In this document: in pieces, positions 52,940 through 60,981 of the stretch | Layout of the letters: the number at the start of each line of letters is the position of its first letter | Position numbering within the stretch: position 1 is the first letter of the stretch | Assembly: GCA_963781105.1 (NCBI GenBank) | Contig: CAWAED010000008.1 | Location: 1 to 64,000 of the forward strand | DNA length: 64,000 nt | From: Palsa-295 sp963781105 | GTDB lineage: Bacteria; Acidobacteriota; Terriglobia; Acidiferrales; UBA7541 | Direction of reading: 5' to 3' | The notes under the pieces: generated by a model | What the model saw: the letters and a program-made list of their open reading frames with translations, nothing else | The model's database searches: none | What the model was told of the DNA's origin: nothing | Made by a program: the position numbers and the translations under genes

Positions 52940-53247
52940 AATTTCCCCCAGTTATTCGCGGACCCTGCGCCAGGCGGCAGATGTCCTGAAGTATTTCCCC
53001 GGACACTATAGTACAGAGAGTATCGAAGCGAAAGAGGCGCGCGTACTTAAGTGATAACGAGTTGTGAGGAAGGTGGGTACGTGGAATGGCGGCTCGATCA
53101 GGGGAAGAGGTCGTTGTTCTCGATGATTCGGCAAAAAGCAGATCTCTCGCTGCGCTCCCTTCCTGCGTCAGGGCAAGCGGGATGACATGCAGCTTACCTT
53201 ATTGGCTACCGATGGCGCGTGAAGTGCGCCGCTAGATGGGCGGCGCG
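52940..53247. other. Intergenic with reversed repeats of families F and B
   Basis: About 308 bp. 53131-53190 holds a family F element in reverse orientation (AAAAAGCAGATCTCTCG, ending GGATGAC). 53211-53234 holds a family B hairpin in reverse orientation (GATGGCGCGTGAAGTGCGCCGCTA). Both run opposite to their counterparts at 12001 and at 8499, 20305 and 25072. No gene is supported. Confidence 0.6.
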
Positions 53248-53922
53248 TTAGGTGGTGCGGACGTCGTTGTGGCGCATGTCCCATAGGGCGGCTATGTATC
53301 CGCCGGCCTCGTGGAGGAATAACTTCAGGCCTTCGCGCGTGCGCCACCAGCTTTGTGGGTCGTATTCGGTGTCGGGAGCGGAGATTACGCGGAGCTGTGT
53401 GCCGGGTGGCAGCGTTCGTTCGTAGATATATTCCGAGCGGCGGGTGTGGTAATTGGAGGTGACGAGCAGAACTTTTTTCCAGCGGTGCGAGGCTACGAAT
53501 TCGCTGACGGCTGCGGCTTCTTCGCGCATGTCGTTGGCGTGATGCGTTAACGGAATGACGGCAGCGGCCGGAACACCGTGATCGACAAGATCGCGCTTCA
53601 TCAATTCGGTGGTGGAGGCGTAGGAGCGCAGCGCGCGTCCGGTGGCGACGACGTGCGGGGCTAGACCCGCTCTGAAGAGCGCGGCGGCGCGGGCGGCGCG
53701 AACTGCGTCGTAATTATCGCCGCTGAGGACGATGATGACGTCGGAGGCTTCGGGCGCGTCGTCAACTATCCAGAATTCACCCGCGAAGCGAAGCAGCGGG
53801 ATGCGGACGAGATAGAAGATGGCAAGCAGGACGACGACGAAAATCAGGAATAGAAGCTTGAAGATGATTCCACCGCGCTGTGGATCGGGTTCCGCCAGGA
53901 GTGCTGCGGCGACGTTCGTCAT
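53248..53922 (-). CDS. YdcF/SanA-type DUF218 membrane protein
   Basis: The protein has 224 residues. One N-terminal membrane segment (about 19-40, FKLLFLIFVVVLLAIFYLV) anchors a DUF218 domain: ASDVIIVLSGDNYDAVRAARA, then VVATGRALRSYASTTELM, LLVTSNYHTRRS and GLKLFLHEAGGYIAAL. Relatives include E. coli SanA, YdcF and ElyC, which act in envelope or polysaccharide metabolism. The ATG at 53922 overlaps the galT stop as ATGA, so translation is coupled. A role in surface sugar metabolism would fit GalT, but is only an inference. Confidence 0.88.
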   Translation of the reverse strand: MTNVAAALLAEPDPQRGGIIFKLLFLIFVVVLLAIFYLVRIPLLRFAGEFWIVDDAPEASDVIIVLSGDNYDAVRAARAAALFRAGLAPHVVATGRALRSYASTTELMKRDLVDHGVPAAAVIPLTHHANDMREEAAAVSEFVASHRWKKVLLVTSNYHTRRSEYIYERTLPPGTQLRVISAPDTEYDPQSWWRTREGLKLFLHEAGGYIAALWDMRHNDVRTT

Positions 53923-54905
53923 TGCTTTGCGGGATCGAACTGGCGGAGGCGTTCGGCGGCTTCTTCGGGAAGCGTGCCATTGAAATAGACTTCCTTGATG
54001 CTGTAGGACTTGCTGCGCTGTTCGACGATCGGCAGGATTTCGAAATGCCAGTGGTAATCGCCGGCGATGGTGCTCCAGTAGGCGCTCAGTTCACCTTTGG
54101 TTTGTAGCGTGTTGGGTGCGGTGTGAACCACGAGGTGATAGCTGGGTGAAACCTGGACGAGTCGCCTGAGAGTGCGGCCGAGCAGGCTGGCCAGTTGACT
54201 GCGATTTTCTCCCGCGAGTACGTTTTCGAATTGATGATTGTGGGCGCGAGGAAGAATCCAGACTTCGTACGGGACGCGGGAAGCGTAGGGGCAGAAGGCA
54301 TAATAATCGCCGGCGCAATCCACAATGCGCTTGGCTTGGCGCGTTTCCTGGCGCAGGATGTCGCAGAAGACGCAACGCTCGCGTTCGCGGAACCATTCGC
54401 GGGCGGACCGCAACTCGTAGAGAATCCGTCGCGGGACGAAAGTCGTGGCTGTGATTTGCGAATGGGAGTGCGGCCATTCTTCACCGGCCTGCGTGCCGGT
54501 ATTCTTGAACACGGTGACGTATTTGAAGCGCGCGTCGCGTTTCAGATCGGCGATGCGGCGCGACCAAGAGTCGAGAACGCGCTCGATTTCTTCGTCGGTC
54601 ATTTGCGCGAGGGTGCGGGTGTGGTCGGGCGTTTCGACTACGATTTCGTGTGCGCCTACCGAGGCCATGCGGTCGTAAATGCCTTCGGCGCTGCGTCCGG
54701 GATCGCCTTCGATGCGATAGAGGGGGCGGAAATGCGGGTAGACGCGTACTTGCCATTTGCCTTGAGGAGGCAGATCGAGAAGCGTTTTTGTTTCGAGGCG
54801 GCTCTCGGGGCAAAGCGGACAGGGATCAGGGCGAATTTTTTCGCGCTCCGGATGCCCAGCCACAACCCAACTGCGAGTGATTGGATCTTTGCGAAGTTCC
54901 ATCAT
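53919..54905 (-). CDS. galT: Galactose-1-phosphate uridylyltransferase family protein
   Basis: Leloir-pathway-type nucleotidyltransferase exchanging UDP between glucose and galactose phosphates. It has 328 residues. PDPCPLCPES near the N terminus supplies zinc-binding cysteines. The active-site histidine triad appears as WPHSHSQI, with H-S-H-S-Q where classical enzymes read H-P-H-G/S-Q. The second half contains PYEVWILPRAHNHQFE, GDYHWHFEILP and the final helix. The ATG at 54903-54905 is preceded by a second in-phase codon arrangement (MM). The enzyme could also be an ADP-glucose or related hexose-1-phosphate transferase. galK and galE are not in the window. It is followed by the coupled YdcF gene. 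Confidence 0.88.
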   Translation of the reverse strand: MMELRKDPITRSWVVAGHPEREKIRPDPCPLCPESRLETKTLLDLPPQGKWQVRVYPHFRPLYRIEGDPGRSAEGIYDRMASVGAHEIVVETPDHTRTLAQMTDEEIERVLDSWSRRIADLKRDARFKYVTVFKNTGTQAGEEWPHSHSQITATTFVPRRILYELRSAREWFRERERCVFCDILRQETRQAKRIVDCAGDYYAFCPYASRVPYEVWILPRAHNHQFENVLAGENRSQLASLLGRTLRRLVQVSPSYHLVVHTAPNTLQTKGELSAYWSTIAGDYHWHFEILPIVEQRSKSYSIKEVYFNGTLPEEAAERLRQFDPAKQ

Positions 54906-55132
54906 TCCCCGAAAGCCAAATGCGAAGGCGACATCTTATACCGCGAGGCGGGCGAGGGCAAAGCTAACGTGAACTGATCGTGAGGAAGCGGAACCGGCCA
55001 CGGCGTGGAGCGTGAATTTGCCGTGGCCGGTTCTCTTGGTGCGAAGGCAGCAGAGTCTGTGAGAGAGCGCAAGAGTCACGCCCTCAGGGGCCGAAGCCTC
55101 TCTGATTTTGCGTCGGATATGGCACGGCTAAA

Positions 55133-56499
55133 GAGTCTGTGTGAAGACTCGGGAGCCGCGCGATTAATGATTGCGAATTCGGGTGAAAGAACATGTTGCT
55201 TGATGACGTTTCTCGTTTAGCGGCGGCCGCGCGACTAGCGGGTGCGCTACATCCGCGTCAGGTTGTAGGCCGTGGCGGCCAGGGCCAACTCCACCGCCAC
55301 CTGCGCCAGCCCGCGACGAGCAAAACGCCGCATTCCTCTCTGTTCCTTCAGCACTCCGATCACCGGTTCCACGATCGCCTTGCGCTGCTGGTAAATCGCC
55401 CGGCCCACCGGATCGCGCAGCTTCTGCCGCATCCGCCGATGCAACCGCTCCCGGGCCGGCGCCGCTCCCCGCACGCGACGGCCGAAGTTCATCTCGTGCG
55501 CCAAGGTCGAATCCGGAACGTAGGCATCGATGCCCGCTTGCTCCAAGCTCTGCAAATTCGCGAGGGAGAAAAAACCGCTGTCCGCGCTGACTCGTTCCGG
55601 CTTTTTCCCGACCTGCTGCTCGACGGCTTGCACCATGGGCAGCAGCGACTCGTTATCGTTGGTGTGCTGCGTCACCCGCTGCGCCAAAATCACATGATCC
55701 TCGCTCACCGCCAGGTCCACCGTGTAGCCCAGCGTGAATCCGCCGCGCTCCCGCAAAAAACGGCTGTCCGGATCGGTGCGCGAAATCTTTTTCAACCCGG
55801 CTTTGTGCAAGCGCTCCAGCCGTTCGGGAATCGCCTCCAGCTGCTCTTCCAGCCGCTCCAGCACCGCCTGACCCACGGCCACTCCGGCCCCCTCATTCGG
55901 ATCTTCCCGATCGCACTGTCGCTGCCAGCGGCGGATGTCTCGCCGCAGGCGCGCCCGCGCATCCCGCAACGCCTGCTCGGTGTCGATGCGGTTGCGCGAG
56001 GCGTTCGCCGCGATGCGCGTCGAATCAATCGCCACGTGCCCCAGCTTGCCCAGCTTCGCTTTCCGCGCCAGCTCCAGCACTTGCGTGAACAGATCGTTCA
56101 GTCCCTTCCCGTGTCGCCGCCGAAAGGCATTCAGGGTCCAATGATCCGGCGTCGCTCCGCCCGCCAGATAGCGAAACGCCAAATCTTCGCGAATGCGCTG
56201 CTCCAGGCGACGCGAACTGGTCACGCTCAGCGCGTAGGCGTACAGCCAGACCGCCACCAACATCTCGGGCGCGTACGCCGGCCCGCCTTCGGCTCCATAC
56301 TCGTCGCCGAAACCGTCCAGGTTCAATTTCGCCACCACGCGCCGCAGGAAAAAACACAAGTGATCCGCTCCCAGCACGTCGCGCACGCTCGGTGGCAGCA
56401 AATACGCCTGCTCCGGATTGTAATCCAGAAATTTTGCCATGGCGTCTCCTCTCTCCTGCAGTATAAGAGACGCGTCAACCCGAGTTCTCACACAGACTC
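55133..56499 (-). mobile_element. IS1182-type insertion sequence, copy 2, complete, 1367 bp
   Basis: Ends: GAGTCTGTGTGAAGACTCGG at 55133 and, on the other strand, GAGTCTGTGTGAGAACTCGG ending at 56499; they match at 19 of 21 bases. Both sides carry TAAA (55129-55132 and 56500-56503), the 4-bp target duplication. The target is the loop of the palindrome GGCACGGC-TAAA-GCCGTGCC. Copy 1 at the window start lies in the same orientation, 55 kb away, so homologous recombination between them could delete the region between. Confidence 0.93.
55247..56440 (-). CDS. IS1182-type DDE transposase, complete
   Basis: The protein has 397 residues. The start MAKFLDYNPEQAYLLPPSV and the segment APEMLVAVWLYAYALSV belong to the DUF772 N-terminal region. 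Catalytic acidic residues are seen in GHVAIDSTRIAAN (first Asp), VSADSGFFSL (second Asp) and KAIVEPVIGVLKEQRG (Glu). The end, ELALAATAYNLTRM, is typical. The ATG at 56440 is chosen over an upstream GTG at 56491, which lies in the terminal repeat. The frame is intact, and near identity with copy 1 indicates recent activity. Confidence 0.95.
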   Translation of the reverse strand: MAKFLDYNPEQAYLLPPSVRDVLGADHLCFFLRRVVAKLNLDGFGDEYGAEGGPAYAPEMLVAVWLYAYALSVTSSRRLEQRIREDLAFRYLAGGATPDHWTLNAFRRRHGKGLNDLFTQVLELARKAKLGKLGHVAIDSTRIAANASRNRIDTEQALRDARARLRRDIRRWQRQCDREDPNEGAGVAVGQAVLERLEEQLEAIPERLERLHKAGLKKISRTDPDSRFLRERGGFTLGYTVDLAVSEDHVILAQRVTQHTNDNESLLPMVQAVEQQVGKKPERVSADSGFFSLANLQSLEQAGIDAYVPDSTLAHEMNFGRRVRGAAPARERLHRRMRQKLRDPVGRAIYQQRKAIVEPVIGVLKEQRGMRRFARRGLAQVAVELALAATAYNLTRM

Positions 56500-56564
56500 T
56501 AAAGCCGTGCCCTGACGGATATCACATGTTTCTCACACAGGCTCTGCAACCCCAGGTTGCGAGG

Positions 56565-56903
56565 CTATTGCGGGCTTTGTGGAGCAATGTTCAGGGCGAC
56601 GTTTTTGCCGTCGTCAGTTGATTGGTACTGAACGGTGGCATCGGTTCCAACGCCAACTTTGCCTTGAACTTGAGTTCTCTGATCCAGCACAAACTGCATG
56701 GTGTGTTTGTTGTTGCCATCGTTCACGTCCAGCGAGAAAGACTTCTTGTCGCTGCCAATGGCGGTCACTTTTCCATTCACTTGCTTGGCTTGATCGGCCT
56801 GCTGGCCGGACTGGGATTGCTGCAATGCCGTATGCGCCTGGGTGGAAACTCCCAAAATCAGTAGAGCGCCCAGAGACGCTGAAAGGAGAAACTTCCGAAT
56901 CAT
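56565..56903 (-). CDS. Small secreted DUF5666-like protein
   Basis: The protein has 112 residues. A signal peptide (MIRKFLLSASLGALLILGV, cleavage near TQAH) is followed by a Gln-rich spacer and a small OB-like beta domain: VNGKVTAIGSDKKSFSLDV, then FVLDQRTQVQGKVGVGTDAT and YQSTDDGKNVALNI. This pattern matches the DUF5666 type of extracytoplasmic domain of unknown function. The ATG at 56903 is supported by GGAGGTG eight bases upstream. It is encoded right beside the IS-interrupted MITE, 20 bp from its edge, and the MITE may have supplied its 3' end signals. Confidence 0.75.
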   Translation of the reverse strand: MIRKFLLSASLGALLILGVSTQAHTALQQSQSGQQADQAKQVNGKVTAIGSDKKSFSLDVNDGNNKHTMQFVLDQRTQVQGKVGVGTDATVQYQSTDDGKNVALNIAPQSPQ

Positions 56904-57135
56904 AAGGTGAACACCTCCTCGGATATGGGCGGGTTCCATAGCGCAAGGCAAGCGCGATTCCATTCGCATAAAAAGGTTTTTTCGCCAAGAAATCGGGCGA
57001 AACGCGGCGATTTTGGCGGAATGGGGCGATCCTGGGGTGATTTGGTGCGTCGTCCCTCTAACGACGTGCGCGCGGACCGCAGAAATATTTCACGGAACCG
57101 TCCATTCTTTCTCAGTGAATTGCAGTACAGGGAGC

Positions 57136-57591
57136 CTAGCGCGTGTAGTGCGTGGGGGTGGGGCCGACTTCTAGGCGATGGCGGTCCCAGATGGCGCCTT
57201 CGCGGCTGTAATGGGCCATCTCGAAATCCTGGGTTAGTTCGAGGCAATCGGTGGGGCAGGCGTCTTCGCAGAGGCCGCAGAACATGCAGCGGGAGGTGTC
57301 GTAGGTGAAGGTGGTTAGGACTTTGCGGCGGGTGGCGTCGTCGCGCAGCCAGCCGACTACGATCAGATTTTCAGGGCACGCGAGCGCGCAGAGATTGCAG
57401 GAAATGCAGAGAGATTCGCCGGTTTCGGGGTTGATATTCAGACGCGGGGCGCCGCGATAGCGTTCGGCGACCATGGGGCGCTCTTGCGGATATTGTTCGG
57501 TGTAAATGTTCTTGGGCGCCTGGTAGCGAAAGGTGAGCCACATGCCTTTTAAGAGGTCTACCAGAAAGACGCGACGAAGAAGTTCGTTCAT
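57136..57591 (-). CDS. nuoI: NuoI-like 4Fe-4S ferredoxin subunit, lone copy
   Basis: Peripheral-arm subunit of NADH-quinone oxidoreductase, carrying two [4Fe-4S] clusters. It has 151 residues. The N-terminal segment MNELLRRVFLVDLLKGMWLTFRY is typical. The two motifs CISCNLCALACP and CMFCGLCEDACP are complete. The C terminus has HRLEVGPTPTHYTR. The start at 57591 matches family N termini; the frame is open upstream and would add a hydrophobic segment (MPFGREQAAFLAIMLALA), but there is no good ribosome binding site. No other nuo gene is near, so this is an orphan or a second copy, possibly for a NuoI-containing partial complex. Confidence 0.88.
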   Translation of the reverse strand: MNELLRRVFLVDLLKGMWLTFRYQAPKNIYTEQYPQERPMVAERYRGAPRLNINPETGESLCISCNLCALACPENLIVVGWLRDDATRRKVLTTFTYDTSRCMFCGLCEDACPTDCLELTQDFEMAHYSREGAIWDRHRLEVGPTPTHYTR

Positions 57592-57766
57592 TTTCTGGAT
57601 TGTGACTGGGCGGTTTGCGGATGTCAATAGCGCCGTGGTCGCAAGCGCTAGCATGATTGCGAGAAAGGCTGCCTGCTCTCTGCCGAACGGCATGACGTGA
57701 AGAGGCCGCAACAAGACCGGTTTGTAGCCGCGAGGTGCGCGGAGCATCCGTGTTATTCTGCGAAAA

Positions 57767-58228
57767 ATGAACGTTATTGATGATCGGGACACGCTTTTCA
57801 TGCGGGCGGCGGTGGAGAAAGCGCGCGCTGCTGGCGAACGGGGCGAAGTGCCCGTTGGCGCGGTGATCGTGCTGGATGATGCGATTGTGGCGCGGGCTGC
57901 TAATCGCACGATTGTGGATTGCGATCCGACTGCGCATGCGGAGATGGTGGCACTGCGCGGGGCAGCGCGGAAGATTGGGAATTATCGGCTGCTGGGGGCC
58001 ACGCTTTACGTGACGATTGAGCCTTGCGCGATGTGTGCGGGGGCAATGATTCAGGCGCGGATTGCGCGGCTGGTTTATGGCGCGGAAGATGCGAAGGGCG
58101 GGGCTGTGCGGTCCTGTTTTAATGTGCTGGACTCCGCGCAGCTGAATCATCGGGTAGAGGTAACGGCGGGAGTGATGGCGGAAGACGCGGCTGGATTGTT
58201 GAGGGACTTTTTTGCGGCGCGGCGGTAG
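57767..58228 (+). CDS. tadA: tRNA-specific adenosine deaminase
   Basis: Zinc enzyme that converts A34 to inosine in tRNA-Arg(ACG), allowing it to read CGU, CGC and CGA. It has 153 residues. The active site is visible as TAHAEMVAL (zinc His and catalytic Glu) and EPCAMCAGAM (two zinc Cys). The substrate tRNA-Arg(ACG) is encoded at 18319-18395 in this window. The ATG at 57767 begins MNVIDDRDTLFMRAAV. The gene is divergent from nuoI and is directly followed by the HtrA gene, whose long open frame even overlaps its stop by one base, so the two may be cotranscribed. Confidence 0.95.
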   Translation: MNVIDDRDTLFMRAAVEKARAAGERGEVPVGAVIVLDDAIVARAANRTIVDCDPTAHAEMVALRGAARKIGNYRLLGATLYVTIEPCAMCAGAMIQARIARLVYGAEDAKGGAVRSCFNVLDSAQLNHRVEVTAGVMAEDAAGLLRDFFAARR

Positions 58229-58317
58229 TGAATCAGCTGACCGATTGGAGAGACTTGCGCGCAGTGGCCGAGCAAAATTGGCAAAGGGCGCGGTCGTTTG
58301 TTTTCAGGAGACTGGCA

Positions 58318-59841
58318 ATGATTGGTACTGGTAGAGAGATGGTTCGAAGCGTGGCGCTATTTTCGTTGATGGGTGCGGCGATTTCCTTTTGCGCGGCGAC
58401 TTCCCTTCTTGCGCAGGCACCGCAGAACGCACAGAGCTCGCAAGGTTCAGACAACGCGCAGAGCACACAGACTCCGAAAACGCCCGCGGAAAGCGCGCGG
58501 AAGGACTTGCTGACGCAATTCAACGACGCGTTGCAGGAGCTGACGGCGCGCGTTTCGCCGGCGATTGTGCAGGTGCAAGTGACGGGCTATCGAGCGTTGA
58601 ACGATAAGAGCCAGGACGACACGAGCATGATCGGGCGCGAGCGCAGCTTGGGCTCGGGAGTGATCGTGGATCCGGACGGCTACATCATTACCAACGCACA
58701 CGTGGTGAAAGGGGCGCAACGCGTGCGCGTGGTGCTCACTCCAACGACGGCAGGAGATTCGCAGGTGCGCGCGAGCCTGGGATTGGGCGAGCACAGCCCT
58801 CCGATCGACGCGCGCATTATTGGAATTGCGCCGACAATTGACCTGGCGCTTCTGAAAGTCGAAGAAAAGAATCTTCCTGCGATTGGCTTTGCGGATTACA
58901 CGCAATTAAAAAAGGGTGAGCTGGTGTTGGCGTTTGGAAATCCCGAGGGGCTGGAAAATTCGGTGACGTTGGGAGTGGTGAGTGCCGTCGCGCGGCAGGC
59001 CGACCCGGACGTGCCGTCGGTGTACATACAGACGGATGCGCCGATCAATCCGGGAAATAGCGGAGGGCCGCTGGTGAATACGAACGGTGAATTGGTGGGC
59101 ATCAATACTTTTATTTTGACGGAGTCGGGCGGCAGCCAAGGGCTGGGTTTCGCGATTCCGAGCAGCGTGGTGGAGTTTGTGTATCACGAGCTGCGCAAAT
59201 ATGGGCGCGTGCATCGCAGCGTGATCGGTGCGGAGTTGCAGGAAATCACGCCCGACCTGGCGGCGGGGCTTGGGTTAAAAAAGGCGCGGGGAGTGGTGGT
59301 TGCGGACGTTGATCCGGATGGCCCGGCGGATAAAGCTGGCTTGCAGATGCAGGATATTTTGCTGAGTTTGGATGGTCGCGCGATCGGCAGCGTCCCGCTC
59401 GCTGAGATGATCGTCTCCACGCGGCCGGCGGGAGCGGAGGTGAAGACAGTGGTGATGCGTGGCGACCAGACGCTGACGCTGACGATTCCGGTTACCGAAC
59501 AGAAAAACGACGTAGATGAATTGGGCGACTTGGTGGATCCGCAGAAGGATTTGGTGGCGAAGCTCGGGGTTTTCGCGGTGCAGATTGATGATGATCTCGC
59601 CAAGCAATTGGAGGATTTGCGGCAGCCTTCCGGCGTGATTGTGGCGGCGATGGCGGCAGATTCGTTGGGAGTGGAGGCGGACCTCCAGCCTGGAGACGTG
59701 ATTCACTCGCTCAACGGCAAGCCCGTAACGACTTTGGATGGATTGCGTGCGGATTTGAAGGCGCTTCCGACGGGCGCTGCGGGAGTATTGCAGGTGGAGC
59801 GCGACAGCAAGTACATGTACATCACGTTTGAGATGGATTGA
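58318..59841 (+). CDS. HtrA/DegP-type periplasmic serine protease
   Basis: Envelope quality-control protease and chaperone of about 507 residues. A signal or anchor segment (about 10-30, VALFSLMGAAISFCAATSL) is followed by a Gln/Ser-rich spacer. The trypsin-like domain has the triad His in ITNAHVVKGA, Asp in TIDLALLKVE and Ser in NPGNSGGPL. Two PDZ domains follow, the first starting IGAELQEITPDLA and the second near GVIVAAMAADSLG. The ATG at 58318 with AGGAGACTGG upstream is preferred because the signal peptide then begins properly. The frame is open back to a GTG at 58228. It is probably cotranscribed with tadA. Confidence 0.92.
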   Translation: MIGTGREMVRSVALFSLMGAAISFCAATSLLAQAPQNAQSSQGSDNAQSTQTPKTPAESARKDLLTQFNDALQELTARVSPAIVQVQVTGYRALNDKSQDDTSMIGRERSLGSGVIVDPDGYIITNAHVVKGAQRVRVVLTPTTAGDSQVRASLGLGEHSPPIDARIIGIAPTIDLALLKVEEKNLPAIGFADYTQLKKGELVLAFGNPEGLENSVTLGVVSAVARQADPDVPSVYIQTDAPINPGNSGGPLVNTNGELVGINTFILTESGGSQGLGFAIPSSVVEFVYHELRKYGRVHRSVIGAELQEITPDLAAGLGLKKARGVVVADVDPDGPADKAGLQMQDILLSLDGRAIGSVPLAEMIVSTRPAGAEVKTVVMRGDQTLTLTIPVTEQKNDVDELGDLVDPQKDLVAKLGVFAVQIDDDLAKQLEDLRQPSGVIVAAMAADSLGVEADLQPGDVIHSLNGKPVTTLDGLRADLKALPTGAAGVLQVERDSKYMYITFEMD

Positions 59842-60083
59842 ACGGGCCTGCTGCGAGCCTGTGTCGCAAGGAAATGGGAGACGTCATTACGGTGATTCAG
59901 GAGTTGAAGGCCCTGAAGCAGGTGCGGAAAAATCGGCGGAACTAAAGTCCCGCCCCTGCGGCGCCGGTCCTTGAAGTCGAGCGCGGCGGATCATCGCAGA
60001 GTCTTGCGGCTCTCGGCACGGGGCGTGCTCGCATGGTTGTGACCGCGCGACGCGTTTGTTAAGCTTGTTGACGCTGCGACCGC

Positions 60084-60176
60084 GGAGAGGTGTCTGAGCG
60101 GTTGAAAGAGCCCGCCTCGAAAGCGGGTAGCCTGGCAAAACCGGGCTCGTGGGTTCAAATCCCACCCTCTCCGCCA
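60084..60176 (+). tRNA. tRNA-Ser (CGA)
   Basis: Acceptor stem GGAGAGG pairs with CCTCTCC. The anticodon stem-loop is CCCGC-CTCGAAA-GCGGG, anticodon CGA. A long variable arm (GTAGCCTGGCAAAACCGGGCTC) is typical of serine tRNAs. The T-arm contains GTTCAAATCCCAC, and the 3' end GCCA is encoded. D-arm TGTCTGAGCGGTTGAAAGAG is present. Confidence 0.97.
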
Positions 60177-60276
60177 TCCTTATAAGCCCCCTCGCATCTC
60201 GCTGTGACATGTTGTATGTACGCTTGTATTGACAACACACCCTGGACGCGTCATCGTATGCTCGGCGTTGGGTTTT

Positions 60277-60549
60277 ATGAGATTCGAATGGGACGAAACC
60301 AAGAGCCTTCGCAATCTCCGCAAGCATGACGCTCGTTTTGAAACGGCGGCACTGGTTTTCGACGATCCCCACGCGCTGACGCAGCGGGACTCTGCGTCTG
60401 AGGAAGAGGAACGTTGGGTCACGATCGGATCCGTCGGTCCTGGTTCCATACTTTTGGTTGTGTACACATTCCATAAAACAGGCGGCGAGGAGAACATTCG
60501 AATCATCCCTGCACGAGCAGCCGGGTCCCCACGAGAGGAAGGTTTATGA
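60277..60549 (+). CDS. brnT: BrnT family toxin
   Basis: The protein has 90 residues. The family start MRFEWDETKSLRNLRKHDARF is clear, followed by FETAALVFDDPHAL, then the strand VTIGSVGPGSILLVVYTF and the final ENIRIIPARAA. BrnT is a RelE-fold ribonuclease toxin that inhibits translation. The ATG at 60277 is used because the conserved segment begins there; the open frame upstream has no similarity. A TTGACA at 60229 might be a -35 element, but its -10 partner is weak. The 3' end overlaps the antitoxin start by four bases (ATGA), giving coupling. The pair lies just after tRNA-Ser, a common site for accessory genes. Confidence 0.92.
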   Translation: MRFEWDETKSLRNLRKHDARFETAALVFDDPHALTQRDSASEEEERWVTIGSVGPGSILLVVYTFHKTGGEENIRIIPARAAGSPREEGL

Positions 60550-60875
60550 GGAAGCTCACGAAGGAACAAAAACGAGACATCGCCGCGATCGCCGCAAAGG
60601 CAGACGCGGACATTGATTTTTCGGATATGGCGCCGGTTCCCGATTGGAAAGCGGCGGAAATGGGCAAGTTTTACCGACCCGCGAAGAAGCCCATAACGAT
60701 GCGGTTGGATCTGGATGTGATCGAATGGCTCAAGGCTGATGGCCGCGGCTATCAGACAAAAGCCAACTGGCTTCTAAGAAGTGCCATGCTGCATTATTCT
60801 AGAAATGCGAACCTCGATGGTGACGCTGGTACTCAGAGGCTGGGCCGAGGCAGACGGCAGAAAAAGAAGTCTTGA
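60546..60875 (+). CDS. brnA: BrnA family antitoxin
   Basis: The protein has 109 residues. The N-terminal part (AAIAAKADADIDFSDMAPVPDW) binds the toxin in known members. The ribbon-helix-helix DNA-binding part follows: KKPITMRLDLDVIEWLKADGRGYQT in two pieces and WLLRSAML. The last 25 residues are Gly/Arg/Lys-rich. The order toxin-then-antitoxin with overlapping ATGA is characteristic of brnTA operons, which are autorepressed by BrnA. Confidence 0.92.
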   Translation: MRKLTKEQKRDIAAIAAKADADIDFSDMAPVPDWKAAEMGKFYRPAKKPITMRLDLDVIEWLKADGRGYQTKANWLLRSAMLHYSRNANLDGDAGTQRLGRGRRQKKKS

Positions 60876-60981
60876 TTAGATTGGAGGTAGCTGACGCCGC
60901 CAAATGAATCTGAGGCAACACCGCATTTTTTTCTGAGGAACTATGTACGCCGCGAATTAAGCAAACATACTTAATTGCTTT

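Larger units (their letters stand above)
55053..56544 (-). repeat. MITE-like repeat interrupted by IS copy 2
   Basis: The left part 55053-55132 and the right part 56504-56544 rejoin into a 121-bp element. Its ends are GAGTCTGTGAGAGAG and, inverted, GAGCCTGTGTGAGAA, both close to the IS end GAGTCTGTGTGAGAACTC. Its centre is GGCACGGC-TAAA-GCCGTGCC. The left part aligns with the reverse complement of the intact copy at 8640-8747 (CCCTCAG, GATTTTG, CGTCGG and GGCACGG blocks). Orientation is opposite to the copies at 646 and 8640. Confidence 0.7.
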
